Of a stretch of DNA of 64,000 nt, positions 41,590 through 53,044 are shown piece after piece. The translations under genes and the position numbers were made by a program. This DNA is from Topomyia yanbarensis (taxonomy: Eukaryota > Arthropoda > Insecta > Diptera > Culicidae). The DNA is taken from contig NC_080671.1 in assembly GCF_030247195.1 (NCBI RefSeq), positions 416,278,044-416,342,043 on the forward strand. The letters are read 5' to 3'. Position 1 is the stretch's first letter. Each line of letters begins with the position of its first letter. The notes below the pieces were generated by a model. It searched no databases. It had not been told where the DNA came from and saw only the letters and a list, made by a program, of their open reading frames with translations.

Positions 41590-44500
41590 TTAGACTTGTA
41601 TATTGATGGTTTTCACAAAGGTGTATATAAGGGACATATAGAGAACATCGCGGCTTGCCAGCACATCTCGAACCGGGACGTTGGTTGGTCTTCCTCGGGC
41701 CCGCAGGGTATCCATTAGCCGAGACCTAGCGGAACTGTACTCGGTGCACGCCCAGACAATGTGCTCGATGTCGTGATAGCCGTCGCCACAAGCGCAGATA
41801 CCACTATCCACGAGCCCAATACGCCGGAGATGTGCATCCAGCGTGTAATGGTTTGCCATGAGTCGGGACATCACACGAATGAAGTCACGACCCACATCCA
41901 TCCCCTTGAACCAAGGTTTCGTCGATACCTTAGGGATTATCGAATGTAGCCACCTTCCCAGCTCTCCACTGCTCCACGAAGTTTGCCAACTTTCGAGGGT
42001 TCTCTGATGAGTAATACTGAAAAATTCGCTGAAGCAAATTGGTCTTTCGTAAACGTCTCCTTCTAAGGCACCCACCTTAGCTAAGGAGTCTGCCTTCTCA
42101 TTGCCCGGAATGGAGCAATGAGAAGGGACCCATACCAAGGTAATCTGGAAAGAGTTGTCAGATAAAGCACTCAGTAGCTCCCGTATTTTCCCCAAAAAAT
42201 ACGAGGAGTGCTTGCCTTGTTTCATCGAGCGAATAGCGTCAATGGAACTGAGGCTATCCGAAACGATGAAGTAATGGTCTGCGGGTAATGTTTCAATGAC
42301 TCCAAGGGTATACTGAATGGCAGCTAGTTCTGTGGCGTAAACTGAAGCAGGGTCACTGAGTTTGTAGGAGGCGGTGAACTTTTGATTGAAAATATCGAAG
42401 CCAGTGGATCCTTCGAGGTTTGATCCGTCAGTATAAAACATCTTAGAACAGTCGACTTCTCGGAATTTATTATAAAAAATGTTTGGAACCACTTGTGGGC
42501 GTATGTGGTCCGGAATTCCACTAATCTCGTCTTTCATGGATGTGTCGAAGAAAACAGTAGATTCAGAAGTATTTATGAAATGTACACGGTTGGGATTGTA
42601 AGAAGAAGGGTTAATATTCTGCGCCATGTAGTCAAAGTACAGGGACATGAAACGGGTCTGAGAATTGAGCTCAACAAGCCTTTCGAAATTTTCAATCACG
42701 ACCGGGTTCAAGATATCGCATCGAATGAGCAATCGATATGAGAGTTCCCAAAATCGATTTTTCAACGGGAGAACGCCCGACAGCACTTCGAGACTCATCG
42801 TATGGGTCGACTGCATGCACCCTAAGGCGATACGCAAACAACGATACTGAATTCTTTCGAGTTTGATGAAATGTATGTTCGCGGCGGAGCGAAAGCAGAA
42901 GCATCCGTATTCCATTACCGACAGTATCGTTGTTTGATACAACCTAATTAGGTCTCCTGGGTGGGCACCCCACCATGTTCCGGTTATTGTACGAAGAAAG
43001 TTGATCCTTTGTTGGCATTTCTGTTTCAGATACCGAATATGGCATCCCCAAGTACCTTTCGAGTCGAACCAGACCCCTAGATATTTTACTGTGAAGACCT
43101 GAGCGATAGTTTGACCCATTAATAGAAGCTGTAATTGTGCTGGTTCACGCTTCCTTGAAAATACAACTAGCTCAGTTTTCTCCGTGGAGAATTCGATACC
43201 CAGCTTAATAGCCCAAGCAGACAAATTGTCCAGGGTATTCTGTAATGGTCCTTGTAGATCGACAGCTTTGGGTCCCGTAACAGACACCACGCCATCGTCT
43301 GCAAGTTGCCTTAACGTGCAGGAATTGTCAAGACATTCATCAATGTCGTTGACACAGAAATTGTATAAAAGGGGGCTTAGACATGAGCCCTGGGGAAGGC
43401 CCATGTAGCTAAATCGTGATGTCGATAAGTCACCATGCGAAAAATGCATGTGCTTTTCCGACAACAAGTTTAGTAAAAAGTTGTTTAAAGTCGCTGAAAG
43501 ACCATGCTGGTGCAGCTTCTCTGAAAGAATGTTGATCGAAACTGAATCAAAAGCCCCCTTAATATCTAGGAACACTGATGCCATCTGCTCTTTGCTAGCA
43601 TAGGCCATTTGAATTTCAGTTGAGAGCAACGCAAGACAATCGTTCGTCCCTTTGCCTTTGCGAAAGCCAAATTGTGTATCTGACAGTAAGCCATTTGCTT
43701 CGACCCAATTGTCGAGGCGGGATAGGATCATTTTCTCGAACAACTTCCGGATACAGGATAGCATTGCGATCGGACGGTACGAATTGTGGTCGGAGGCTGG
43801 TTTTTGGATGGCGATGACCTTCACTTGTCTCCAATCGAGTGGGACAATGTTAGCCTCGAGAAACTTATTAAATAAATTCAACAAGCGTCTCTTGGCAGAG
43901 TCAGGCAGATTCTCCAACAAGTTGAATTTGATTCTGTCTGGCCCCGGAGCTTTATTGTTACATGACAAGAGAGCAAGTGAGAACTCCACCATCGAAAAAG
44001 GTGTTTCGTTCGCGCTATCGTGAGGAGACGCGGCGCGGTAAATCTTCTGTGCCGGGGCGGAATCCGGACAAACCTTCTTGGCGAAATCGAATATCCAACG
44101 GTTTGAATATTCCACGCTCTCATTAGTACTGTTTCGATTTCGCATACGTCGGGCTGTTCCCCAAAGAGTGCTCATCGATGTTTCTCTCGTTAATCCGTCG
44201 ACGAACCGGCGCCAATAATCGCGTTTTTGGCTTTCATCAAACTCTTCATTCGCTTGTCTAACGTCGCGTACTGTCGAAAACTGGCGGGTAACCCGTCGTT
44301 CCGGAAGGTCTTAAACGCGGCGGCCTTCTCTGCGTACACGTCTGAGCACTCTTTATCCCACCAGGGATTGGGAGAACGTTTTTGTATGTTCGCGCCGGGT
44401 ACTGGCCTAGTCTGAGCTTGATTCGCGCTGTCGAGAATCAAGCCAGCCAAAAAGCTGTACTCTTCCTCCGGAGGAAGTTCTTGGGTAGATTCGATGTTGT

Positions 44501-45274
44501 CGGATATCGCGGCAGCATAGCTCTTCCAATCGATATTTCGTGTGAGGTCATACGAAATATTGATTTCAATGGCCTTGAACCGTTATTGATTGAGACTACA
44601 ATCGGCAGATGGTCGCTGCCGTGGGGATCAGGAATTACCTTCCACGTGCAATTTAACCGCAGCGATGTTGAGCAAAGGGACAAGTCTAAGGCGCTCGGGC
44701 GCGCTGGAGGAGCAGGAATCCGTGTCATTTCACCCGTGTTTAAAATTGTCAAATTGAAGTTATCGCAAAGATCCTGAATTAAGGAAGACCGGTTATCATC
44801 ATAGAGGCAACCCCATGCTGTACCGTGAGAGTTAAAGTCTCCTAAAACTAGTCGCGGTGCTGGCAGGGATTCTAAGATGTCTTGTAGCTGTCGGTGCCCA
44901 ACCGCGGTGTTGGGGGGAATATATATGGAAGCTATGCAAAGGCTTTTGCCTTTGGTTGTTACTTGACAAGCGACAACTTCAATACCTGTTATCGAGGGAA
45001 GGTTAATTCTGTAGAAGGAATAGCACTTTTTGATCCCCAAAAGCACTCATCCATAGGGGGTGTCTCGATCCAGGCGAATAATATTAAAGTCGTGGAAGTT
45101 GAGTTCTATGTCGGAAGTTAACCAAGTTTCACATAATGCAAATGCATCGCAACTCAAATTATTTATTAAAATTTTGAAGGAATCGATTTTCGGGATGATA
45201 CTTCTGCAATTCCACTGTAGAACAGTGATCAAATCCGTGACCTCGTTCGATGAGTTAGCCATCGAAGGATACAA
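41590..45274 (-). pseudogene. LINE ORF2: endonuclease, RT, RNase H, Cys-rich end; three lesions
   Basis: Order on the minus strand: endonuclease (ITVLQWNCRSIIPKIDSFKI; FALCETWLTSDIELN; RLVLGDFNSHGTAWGC; DPHGSDHLPIVVSI), linker, RT (NNKAPGPDRIKFNLL; SYRPIAMLSCIRKLFEKMIL; SVFLDIKGAFDSVSINILSE; GLPQGSCLSPLLYNFCVNDI; RQLADDGVVSVTG), RNase H (KMFYTDGSNLEGSTG; VYATELAAIQYTLG; HYFIVSDSLSSIDAI; WVPSHCSIPGNEKADSLAKV) and a Cys/His end (CACGDGYHDIEHIVWACTEY). The RT box reads LADD where most relatives have FADD or YADD. Lesions: a TGA at 45047-45049 and frameshifts near 44490 and 44220. From 44175 to 41590 the frame is open for 861 codons. Only a few changes separate it from an intact ORF, so the insertion is fairly young. 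Confidence 0.88.
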
Positions 45275-46586
45275 TCGCTGAGAGGAGGGGCCATTTAGCA
45301 GTCAACTGCTTCAAAAATGTTCTCACTGTAGGGAGAAAAGCTAACATAAGACTTTTAATAGGATCAGTAATATTGAAAGTTTTTATTATCCAGTCCACTA
45401 TGTCCGAGAGTTTTATAATTCCAGTGCTGTGATTACTCTCGAACTGAAACAAAGGAACACTTGGGATTTTTGATGTTCCTGGAAGTGCTGGGAACTCCTT
45501 CTCTGAGCTTAATCCTCCGAGACCAGGAGCTAATTGCTTCGGTTTGGTTGCAACACTTCCAATAGATGTGACTTTCGGAGCCCCCTCAAGGGACACCTTC
45601 TGGCCTTTACAAGGAACTTTACGAGAGGAAGTGTTCCTCCTCTTCCTATAAATTCTAGGCACCCTAGTAGATGTTCCCTCTTGTGGGTTACCAGCCTCGC
45701 CCTCGTCAGGAGGCAAGTGAGTATAGATGTTTGCTGAGGATGGTGGCGTAGCATTCTTTAACATTTCTGCGAAAGAATGTTTGGATCGTCCCACAAGGGA
45801 ACGTTTCAGTTTATCCCCGCGTAGTTTGTACGCGGGACATGCCGAGATATCATGCAGACTCTCCGCACAGTAAGGACACTTTTCGGCTTGCCTACTGCAC
45901 GAATCATCTAGATGATTCTCCCCGCATTTTCCACAGCGGGCCTTGTTGCTACAATGGGTGGCTGTGTGACCCAGTTGTTTACACTTTGTGCAATTCATGA
46001 CCCGCGGCACAAACAGACGCACAGGCAGACGAACCTTGTGCAAGAGGACGAAATTTGGCAAAGCGGTACCAGCGAAGGTCACCCGATAAGAGTTTGATTG
46101 GGGGTACGTTTTTGAACCATCCCCCGCAACTACTACTGAGTGCAAACGTTTGCACTCAAGTATTTTAACTGGCTGAAGTAAGCGGTCTCTGAATCGGCCA
46201 ACCCCGTACTTCAGCAGATCCTCGCACGTCAAACTCTCATCGGTTACGACGCCTTCGGATTGTACTCTTACAGCCGGAATATACACGTTATAATCCCGCG
46301 TAAAGTGCTCACAGCAAGCAATATCGTTTGCCTGCTTTGAGTTGGCTAGCAACACCCTTATCTTGTCCGAGCGGACCTTTGAAATTTCGGTCACAGCCGA
46401 GAACCGTTCCGTCAGGTCTCTAGAAATCTGAAGAAGATTCAGTGATTTAGTCTTGGGCCGAAAGAAGACCACAAATGGACCAGTTGAGAGTTCTGGATAG
46501 CATTTGGGCCGGGGGGGAGCCTTAGAAGTTGAACCCGATTCAACTTCCATTTGACCATCCGGAGAGGGAACCATAGAAAACGTCAA
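45255..46586 (-). CDS. LINE ORF1 gag-like protein, intact
   Basis: An open 443-codon frame starting MTFSMVPSPDGQMEVESGST. It has an N-terminal RNA-binding-like domain (CYPELSTGPFVVFFRPKTKS; LNLLQISRDLTERFSAVTEI) and three zinc knuckles (CTKCKQLGHTATHC, CGKCGENHLDDSC, CPYCAESLHDISAC), followed by a basic, Pro/Ser-rich tail. It overlaps ORF2 by about 20 bases, which suggests translational coupling. Such proteins coat the LINE RNA. No lesions are visible, in contrast to ORF2. Confidence 0.88.
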   Translation of the reverse strand: MTFSMVPSPDGQMEVESGSTSKAPPRPKCYPELSTGPFVVFFRPKTKSLNLLQISRDLTERFSAVTEISKVRSDKIRVLLANSKQANDIACCEHFTRDYNVYIPAVRVQSEGVVTDESLTCEDLLKYGVGRFRDRLLQPVKILECKRLHSVVVAGDGSKTYPQSNSYRVTFAGTALPNFVLLHKVRLPVRLFVPRVMNCTKCKQLGHTATHCSNKARCGKCGENHLDDSCSRQAEKCPYCAESLHDISACPAYKLRGDKLKRSLVGRSKHSFAEMLKNATPPSSANIYTHLPPDEGEAGNPQEGTSTRVPRIYRKRRNTSSRKVPCKGQKVSLEGAPKVTSIGSVATKPKQLAPGLGGLSSEKEFPALPGTSKIPSVPLFQFESNHSTGIIKLSDIVDWIIKTFNITDPIKSLMLAFLPTVRTFLKQLTAKWPLLSAIVSFDG

Positions 46587-46860
46587 CGCACGGGGTCAGC
46601 GCCCGCGCAGACGGAAGAAAGCAATAAATGTGTTACAAAAGACAAAGACCACTTAGCTTTAAACTGGTGTCCAACGACGAACCGATCCAGCTTATACAGC
46701 TGGCTATTGTTTAATCCTCACACGCGAACAAAAGACTGAGGACCGAACCGAACTGGCAAAATAACCTTGAATGCGGATTAAAACTATTCTTTATCGCCTC
46801 ACACAGCACTACGGACTAGAAAAAACAACCTCTGTCTCGATGGAGAGCTCGAAAACGAAT
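46587..46860 (-). promoter_or_regulatory. 5' UTR / internal promoter region of the full-length LINE
   Basis: The 274 bases between the target duplication and the ORF1 ATG. Full-length insertions of this LINE group carry an internal RNA polymerase II promoter here. The first bases on the minus strand read ATTCGTTTTCGAGCTCTCCA. No TATA box is evident. Confidence 0.5.
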
Positions 46861-47123
46861 GAGTGGGGGGACATGTCATGCTACGTAGCTTTTTTTTTTA
46901 AAGGGAATAGAGGTTGACCTGATGTCACGACCACCTTACCCGTTTTATAATCGTCATAGCATCGTTTTAATTTTTTTATTTTTTACCGGGACAAGGGGGG
47001 GGGGGGGTAGGGTTACCGTCAAACTACGTAATTACCAGGGGGTATTTAGAGGTTTGTGACGAAATGCTACGAAGGGGGGTGTTAAAAATCACTCGAAAAA
47101 TTCTACATCATGACGATCCCCTA

Positions 47124-47478
47124 CTGAAGGGTGAAAGTATTGTCGAAAATTTTCAAAATCTTTTTATTTCGGATTTAGTTAATTAGTGTAAAGTGCCTAT
47201 TTTCACCATACTAAGCAGGGTGCCTTACTAATTTATTAATTTATTAATCTCGGCCTACAATCAATGGAATGCGTGAAAATTGACATCAACAACTTTGCTT
47301 CGTTGTTAAGAATCAATATAGTAACACAAAAGCACTGAAAACAGTGAAATTCTCGTGTTTGAGCTCAACGAAAACTCGAATCGAAAGCCCCTATCGTTGC
47401 GCTACCATTTGACTCAATGCGTTGAACAAAGATGGCAGACACTGCTCTAACCAACGGCTTCAAATGGGTAGGGTGATA
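47124..47478. other. spacer without recognised features
   Basis: No coding or repeat structure was recognised between the MITE and the hAT-like foldback. Confidence 0.35.
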
Positions 47479-47486
47479 ATAGAAAC

Positions 47487-49110
47487 CTGGGTTGTTAATC
47501 GATAATTAATCGTCATCGTCGATAACGTTAACCACCCGTCAACGTCATCGGAAACTCCGTTAACGATAATGTATCGTCGGATTCATCGTCATCGTCGATA
47601 ATTCATCGGTGGTTATCGCGATACATTTTGCGATACTTTCCCGTTTATTGGAGTTGAAGTTGATGCGGTTAACTTTCAATTGTTTCGAGATAACTAACTG
47701 TTGAAGGACATGTTGTTGGCAGTTGAAAATCAATAGTTTTGGACATTATTTATGCAGAGGGGGGGGGGGGGGGGGGTTTGGTCCAACGATGTGTCAAAAA
47801 GGGTTTTTTGTCAGCTTTTCAAGAGTGTTTTATAGTGAAGGGACAGTTATTGGCAGTTGAAAATCAATAGTTTTGGACATTTTCAATACACAGGGGACTC
47901 GACGATGTGTCAAAATGAATTTTTTGCAACTTTTTCAACAACTATCAAAACCTTTTGGTGGGCTCTAGCCTACGTTCAAGTCAAATTCGAGTAAACTCCT
48001 TCTTTAGAATATTTTTCTTATCTTAGAGATGCAAAATATTCAAAAATAAAAATACTGTACCGTAAGAACTCCTTAAGGGAAATTTTAACTAAATGATCAG
48101 AACGGGTTATGAGGCTTTGTCGAGGGACTAAAGAAGAATATTTTAACTGCTGCGATTTATTAAAAAGAAAGAAAAAAATATGTTTGCGTTTCGACTTCGT
48201 CTCTTCAGAACCAGAAAAAAAATATGTGCCGATTTTGTCAACGTGATCGTTTTATCAGTCTAAAATTCACCAAGGGGCTGATAAAAACGGGTCTCTATTA
48301 TGATGCCGTTTATAAATTACACTACATATTTAAGGGTAAAAGAAGGAAGCATGAAGCATCTTGTTACATAATGGAGAGAAGAAACGGAGGAGAGGGGGGG
48401 AATCAAGCATTGCAAATATGTATATTGTCCTTTTTAAAATCCAAAATCTTCTAGTTTAAATTAAAATTATAATAAAATCTTTTATTCACCACATTACTTA
48501 ATGTAATTGTAGTGTAATTTGTGAATAATAGTGGTTTAGTAGTTTTTTTCAATATATGTTTTTGTTTACTAATTACACAATAGCTCAAAATTTGTTTTCT
48601 TCATGGTCAAAACAATTTTGATCACCTTTTTGCCGCTTGGAAACACTGTGCACCTGAAACTCTTCTGTGCACCAACTTACTCGAAAAGTTGAAAAAAAAA
48701 AACCATTTTGACACATCGTCGGACCCTTCTGCGTATTGAAAATGTCCAAAATTATTGATTTTCAACTACCAACAACTTTCCATTCAATATAATAAGCACT
48801 TTCCCGGAAAGTTGAAAAAATCATTTTGACGCATCGTCGGACCTCACTGTGCATAGAAAATTTCCAAAACTATTGATTTTCAACTGCCAACAACATGTCC
48901 TTCAATAACTAATTATTTCTAAACAATTGAAAGTTAACCGCATCAACTTCAACTCCAATAAACGGGAAAGTAACGTAAAACATATCGCGATAACCGATGA
49001 ACCGACGATGACGATGAATATGACGATACATTATCGTTAACGGAGTTTCCGATGACGATACATTATCATTAACGAGTAACGCCGATAAATGTATCGTATT
49101 AACAACCCTG
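47487..49110. mobile_element. hAT-like foldback element with long inverted arms
   Basis: The ends read CTGGGTTGTTAATCGATAA (47487) and, inverted, CAGGGTTGTTAATACGATAC (49110). A perfect 8-bp duplication ATAGAAAC flanks it (47479-47486; 49111-49118). Arms of about 440-460 bases (47487-47945; 48670-49110) are inverted relatives and contain repeated ATCGTCATCGTCGAT near the ends, then two tandem copies of a module with CAGTTGAAAATCAATAGTTT and CGACGATGTGTCAAAATG. A run of about 20 G lies in the left arm near 47758-47778. The centre (47950-48660) is AT-rich and non-coding. Confidence 0.75.
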
Positions 49111-49118
49111 ATAGAAAC

Positions 49119-49349
49119 ATGGCGAAAATGGGCTCATTACCCTACATCGTAAAATTTCGATTTTTAACAAATTATGAAATATACCATATTATAATTACTT
49201 TTCATCGTTTGAGATGCCAAACTAGATGTGGAATAAGTATGAATTTTTTTTTGTAGTGCTGATTGACCAAATCGAAAAGAATTATATATTATGACTCTCG
49301 TCAGAAATTGAGTCAATCAACAATCTTTAACTATCTTTTTTTACCAACA
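49119..49349. other. spacer without recognised features
   Basis: Short AT-rich sequence; ATCTTTAA motifs repeat here (49324, 49350). Confidence 0.35.
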
Positions 49350-49357
49350 ATCTTTAA

Positions 49358-49509
49358 ATCACCCTTATTCTTGTTTACGACGAATGCGATATTCGTTCGA
49401 AAGCGATTCGAACGAATAGTAAGTCCATTTGATTTTGCTGTCGTAAACGGGAATACAAACCACTTTCGAACGAATCTCGCATTCGTCGTAAACAAGAATA
49501 AGGGTGAAT
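49358..49509. mobile_element. 152-bp MITE with about 45-bp inverted repeats
   Basis: TCACCCTTATTCTTGTTTAC at 49359 and its inverse ending at 49507 begin inverted repeats of about 45 bases that include GACGAATGCGATATTCGTTC. The 8-bp sequence ATCTTTAA flanks it on both sides (49350-49357; 49510-49517), a likely target duplication, though the same word also occurs nearby at 49324. Confidence 0.75.
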
Positions 49510-49517
49510 ATCTTTAA

Positions 49518-50079
49518 CCATTTCGTCTCTTTTAAGACTGCAGTGTATAAAAAGATAACAGTATGAGAAACATAACTAACTAATATATTTTCGTGTGAAT
49601 TACTGGCCTCCGGTGTATTCCAACAATCGAATTCCATGCCTTCATCCGTCGGTCTGTGAAATAAAACGTTTGATATATCCTATGTTGTATTTTACGATGA
49701 TCTAGTTTAATTCAACAATGAGATCAGTTGAGTTCCAGTTGTTTGTGTCCTGACTGAAACGGTAGTGTAACGGCGTAGGCGATTATGTCCGGCTGAAACA
49801 AACGCTACAAACTGAGACAAGCGCTTCAAGCCTTAACTCAGGTAAGCTTTTCAAGTTTTGTGCTGGGCTGAAACGTTCGTGTCCAGACTAAGACTGACAG
49901 CATCAAAACAACAACGCTGGATTATTGTTTTCAGTAAAAAATTAGTTCACCCAAATATCAAATAGACGAAATCAAAAAATCAACTAATTTTTTGGTTCAA
50001 TTTGTGATAAATCGGTCTTCCATGTTGCTCACATAAACTTATCAGCATGCTAGGTAATCATCATCAAACTATAGGAAGA
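49518..50079. other. spacer without recognised features
   Basis: No coding or repeat structure could be supported before the R1 fragment. Confidence 0.35.
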
Positions 50080-51520
50080 ATCAATGGTGAAATTGGTATT
50101 GCACACCAAGACTTACCACAATCTGACGTTCGTTAAGTCTTTACGGCAGGGATCTTGTTCTACTACTTTATTCTGGATCATGTTTCTTCACAGAAAGCAG
50201 CAACTCGTGAAACATTCACCTCGTTGTTGCATCATGAAAAACGCCGATTCGCTGCACAGACTGAAAGTTCCCGACTACCTCTGTAGGATTCTGAGGAGCT
50301 ACTTCCAGAACCGGTAGCTGAAACTGACACCGGAAAAGGAAGTGTAGTCGTACCAGCGGGTGTTCCACAGGGTTCCATACTCGGCCCAACGCTTTAGAAT
50401 ACTATGTACAACGGAGTGCTGAAGCTGAGCGTCCCCAGGGGCGTGAAGATTGTCGGGTTTGCGGACGACGTGGCGCTCCTAGTGATCGGCGAATCACTAG
50501 AGGAAGTAGAAGTACTCGCAACGGAGGCGATAGATGTTGTGAAAGACTGGATGCGCGAAAAGAAGCTGACGCTGGCTCACCACAAAATCGAGATGGTTGT
50601 GATAAGCAACCGAAAGGCAGTGCAGCAGGGAAGTATTTCGGTCGGAGAGTGTATCATCAACTCAAAGCGGGAAGTTAGACAACTGGGAGTGATGATAGAC
50701 GATCCGCTAAAGTTTAATAGATACATTGACCACGCATGCGGGCAGGCCGTAAACGTGCTCTCGGCACTATTTCGGATCATGCCCAACAATTCGACGATCA
50801 GCAGCAGTAAAAAGCGACTACTGGCGAGTGTTTCCACATCGGTGCTCAGATATGCAGGACCTGCTTGGGTGACGGCAGTGCAGAGGAAGAGGAACACATC
50901 TCGGCTGAACAGCACGTTTAGGCTGATGGCCATGCGGGTGTCTAGCGCGCATCGAACTATCTCGTCAGAGGCAGCTTACGTGATAGCTGGAGCGATTCCC
51001 ATGAACCTTCTACTCGAAGAAAATAGCGAGTGTTATCAGAATCGAGGCATGAGAGGAGTCCGTAAACAAGCCCGAGCTGACACCTTAATCAAGTGACAGC
51101 ATCAGTGGGATAACGCCTGTAAACGGTAGGTGGACCCTTCGACTAATTCCATGCTTGTCGGTTTGGGTGAACAGAGCGCACGGTGAGGTGAATTTCCACA
51201 TGACGCAGTTCTTGTCTGGTCATGGCTGTTTTTGAAAAAGTACCTGAACAGGTTCAGCCACACGAGCTCGCCGTTCTGCATCGCGTGCGGTGATGCAGAG
51301 GAAACGCTTGCGCACGTGGTCCTCGAATGCCCGCGATTCGATCACGAGCAAAACTAAATGAGAACCATTGTCGGTGAGGACGTTAACATGTCCAATATTA
51401 CCCAAAGAATGTGCGCGTACAAAGCAAAATGGGACACAGTGCACAGAAGAGTCGCTCAGATCATGTTGGCGTTGCAACGAACCACTGCGACCAGTATTTC
51501 GGTCTATTGTAGTATTTAAG
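50080..51520 (+). pseudogene. R1-clade LINE ORF2, RT and C-terminal region
   Basis: RT begins decayed (LKVPDYLCRILRSYFQNR at 50265; VPAGVPQGSILGPTL-type coding near 50360). An open stretch from 50404 reads YNGVLKLSVPRGVKIVGFAD then DVALLVIGESLEEVEVLATE (FADD catalytic motif intact) and RTISSEAAYVIAGAIPMNLL. After a stop at about 51096 the C-terminal Cys/His motif appears (SPFCIACGDAEETLAHVVLE near 51275). It is 5'-truncated and frameshifted. The same family as the minus-strand R1 at 709-3484, which ends just before this FADD motif. Confidence 0.78.
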
Positions 51521-51917
51521 CAAGTCGTCGTCGAGGCACCGATAACCCGGAAGTTACACTCCAACTGGAATCGCCAGACCGACCATGGCACTTGACAAGT
51601 CAGTCTGAGGAAGAGAGATAAAGTAGACCACCAGGCTCGACCGAAGTAGGCTAGGTCCACCGCCGGGGACTAGACTGAGCGCACGCATCGTCGATGGTAA
51701 GTCGTCGGGGCACCTGAGAACCGGAAGTCATCCTCCCCCCGGTGATCGCAGGACTGACCTCGACACCTAACCGACCAGCATCGAGATGACGGTTTCGAGA
51801 GAAATTTCAGCGTCGGGAAAGTTCTCCGTCGGAGTAGGTTATGCCCACCGCCGGGGACTAGTTCGAGTAGATCGGAAAGTAGCACCGGCAAATGGTCGTC
51901 GGGTCGCCTGTGAAATG
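51521..51917 (+). repeat. R1 3' tail with tandem 170-195-bp repeats
   Basis: Units begin GTCGTCG(G)GGCACC near 51529, 51702 and 51896, and contain GGAAGTCATCCTCC, ACTGACCTCGACACC and CACCGCCGGGGACTAG. Unit length varies between about 173 and 194 bases. The tail ends where the truncated mag-like integrase begins. A related tail is at 57560-57970. Confidence 0.6.
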
Positions 51918-53044
51918 GAAGTCGTGTGATCCGCGTCCATCTGCTTCATCTCCACTACCGACAAGTAACGTGAATAAATATCCACGATCACCAAAAACTC
52001 TCCTGATCCAAAACCCGGGATCGAAAGGAAGTCGATTTGAATTATTTCCCATGGGTTTTCGGGTAAATCTCTCGAAGATAGTGGCTGAGGTGGACCTTTC
52101 CGAGACAACAGAATGCAGGTTTCACAAGATTTTACGAAGGCTTCTGCCTCTTTCGCCATTCCTGGCCACCAGAAAAATTCTCTCAGAATTCGTTTCATAT
52201 TCACCACACCTACGTGTCCTCCGTGTGATGACGACATAGCTTTACGCCTTAGATCGGAAGGTAATAAGACTCTGTCGTTTTTGAAAATTATGTTTCCGAG
52301 GGTGTATAAATGTTTTCGTTGGGCCTCGAATCTTCGTAAGGTTCCTGGCCATACATCCGACTTCATCGCTTGGCGTATTTCCTTCATCTCGCTGTCGTTT
52401 TCTGAGCATGATTCGATATCATCCCAGGTTATTTCTAACACTCCAGCCTCAAGTGCGAATAGTAGATTACCGCTATCTTCCTCTTCAAAAGGCAGAGCTT
52501 TTTGAGATATGTTAATCAGCCTGGACAATGCGTCTGCTACATTTAGTTCCCCTGCAACCCGTTCAATCTTAAAGTCAAAAGGTTGTAGGCGTAGCGCCCA
52601 TGTTTCGGCTCGAGATACCGCTCGTTTTCCCAATCGATGGTGAGTATTAAAAATAAATTCGTTTGCCTCTGCATCGGATCTGATAACAAACGTTCGCCCC
52701 AACAAATAAAAGGAAAAGCGTTCTGCCCCCCAAACGACAGCCAACGCTTCTTTTTGAGTTTGGGGGTACTTTCGCTCTGTGGTTGTTAAAGCTTTCGATG
52801 CACACGCAATAACGCGGGGTTTCCCAGAGTTGTTCCACTGTATAAGGACGGCACCTAGACCCACGGGTGACGCATCAACATATAGTTCAATCTTGTCTGT
52901 CAAACTGTAGTAACCAAGGGTTTTGATTTGTTTCAGAGCCGAGTTCCTCAAAAAGTCGAATTCCTGTGGCTCTGCCTCCGTCCAATAGAACCGATCCGCC
53001 GTGGCCAATGCGCGTAACCGTACGGTTTTGTCTGCCCGATTCAC
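51905..53044 (-). pseudogene. mag-like Ty3/gypsy pol: RNase H and start of integrase
   Basis: On the minus strand the frame carries RT connection sequence, RNase H (KIELYVDASPVGLGAVLIQW; QKEALAVVWGAERFSFYLLG; NVADALSRL), a spacer, the integrase H2C2 zinc motif (SSHGGHVGVVNMKRILREFF; VKSCETC) and the first integrase catalytic Asp (IIQIDFLSIPGFGSG). It stops shortly after, before the second Asp and Glu, where R1 tail sequence begins. The remaining integrase and the 3' LTR are absent. It continues the frame at 53041-54312 after a frameshift. Confidence 0.85.

Larger units (their letters stand above)
40770..46860 (-). mobile_element. full-length I/Loner-type LINE with target duplication
   Basis: The element is flanked by GAGTGGGGGGGACAT (40755-40769) and GAGTGGGGGGACAT (46861-46874), a target duplication differing by one G. 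Read on the minus strand it has a 5' UTR (46860-46587), ORF1 (46586-45255), ORF2 (45274-41590), a 3' UTR and a short A-rich end (AATAAAAAAAAT at 40780-40769). The uninterrupted MITE at 61884-62172 is a matching empty site. The presence of RNase H places it near I or Loner elements; the clade is not certain. Confidence 0.85.
40677..47120. mobile_element. PIF/Harbinger-like GGGAT MITE, split by a LINE
   Basis: The left piece 40677-40769 and right piece 46861-47120 together match the uninterrupted copy at 61884-62172 (CAAAAATGACGTAGCATTAT; TGTCATGCTACGTAGC; GTTACCGTCAAACTACG). The ends are GGGATGATCC and GGATCGTCATGATG in inverse, and the whole is flanked by CTA (40674-40676; 47121-47123). GGG ends with a 3-bp duplication fit PIF/Harbinger. 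G-runs are expanded in this copy. Confidence 0.75.

Noticed and set aside
47758..47778. Poly-G run as a regulatory site
   Set aside because: The run lies in one arm of a foldback element and is missing from the other arm, so it is more simply explained as a slippage expansion.
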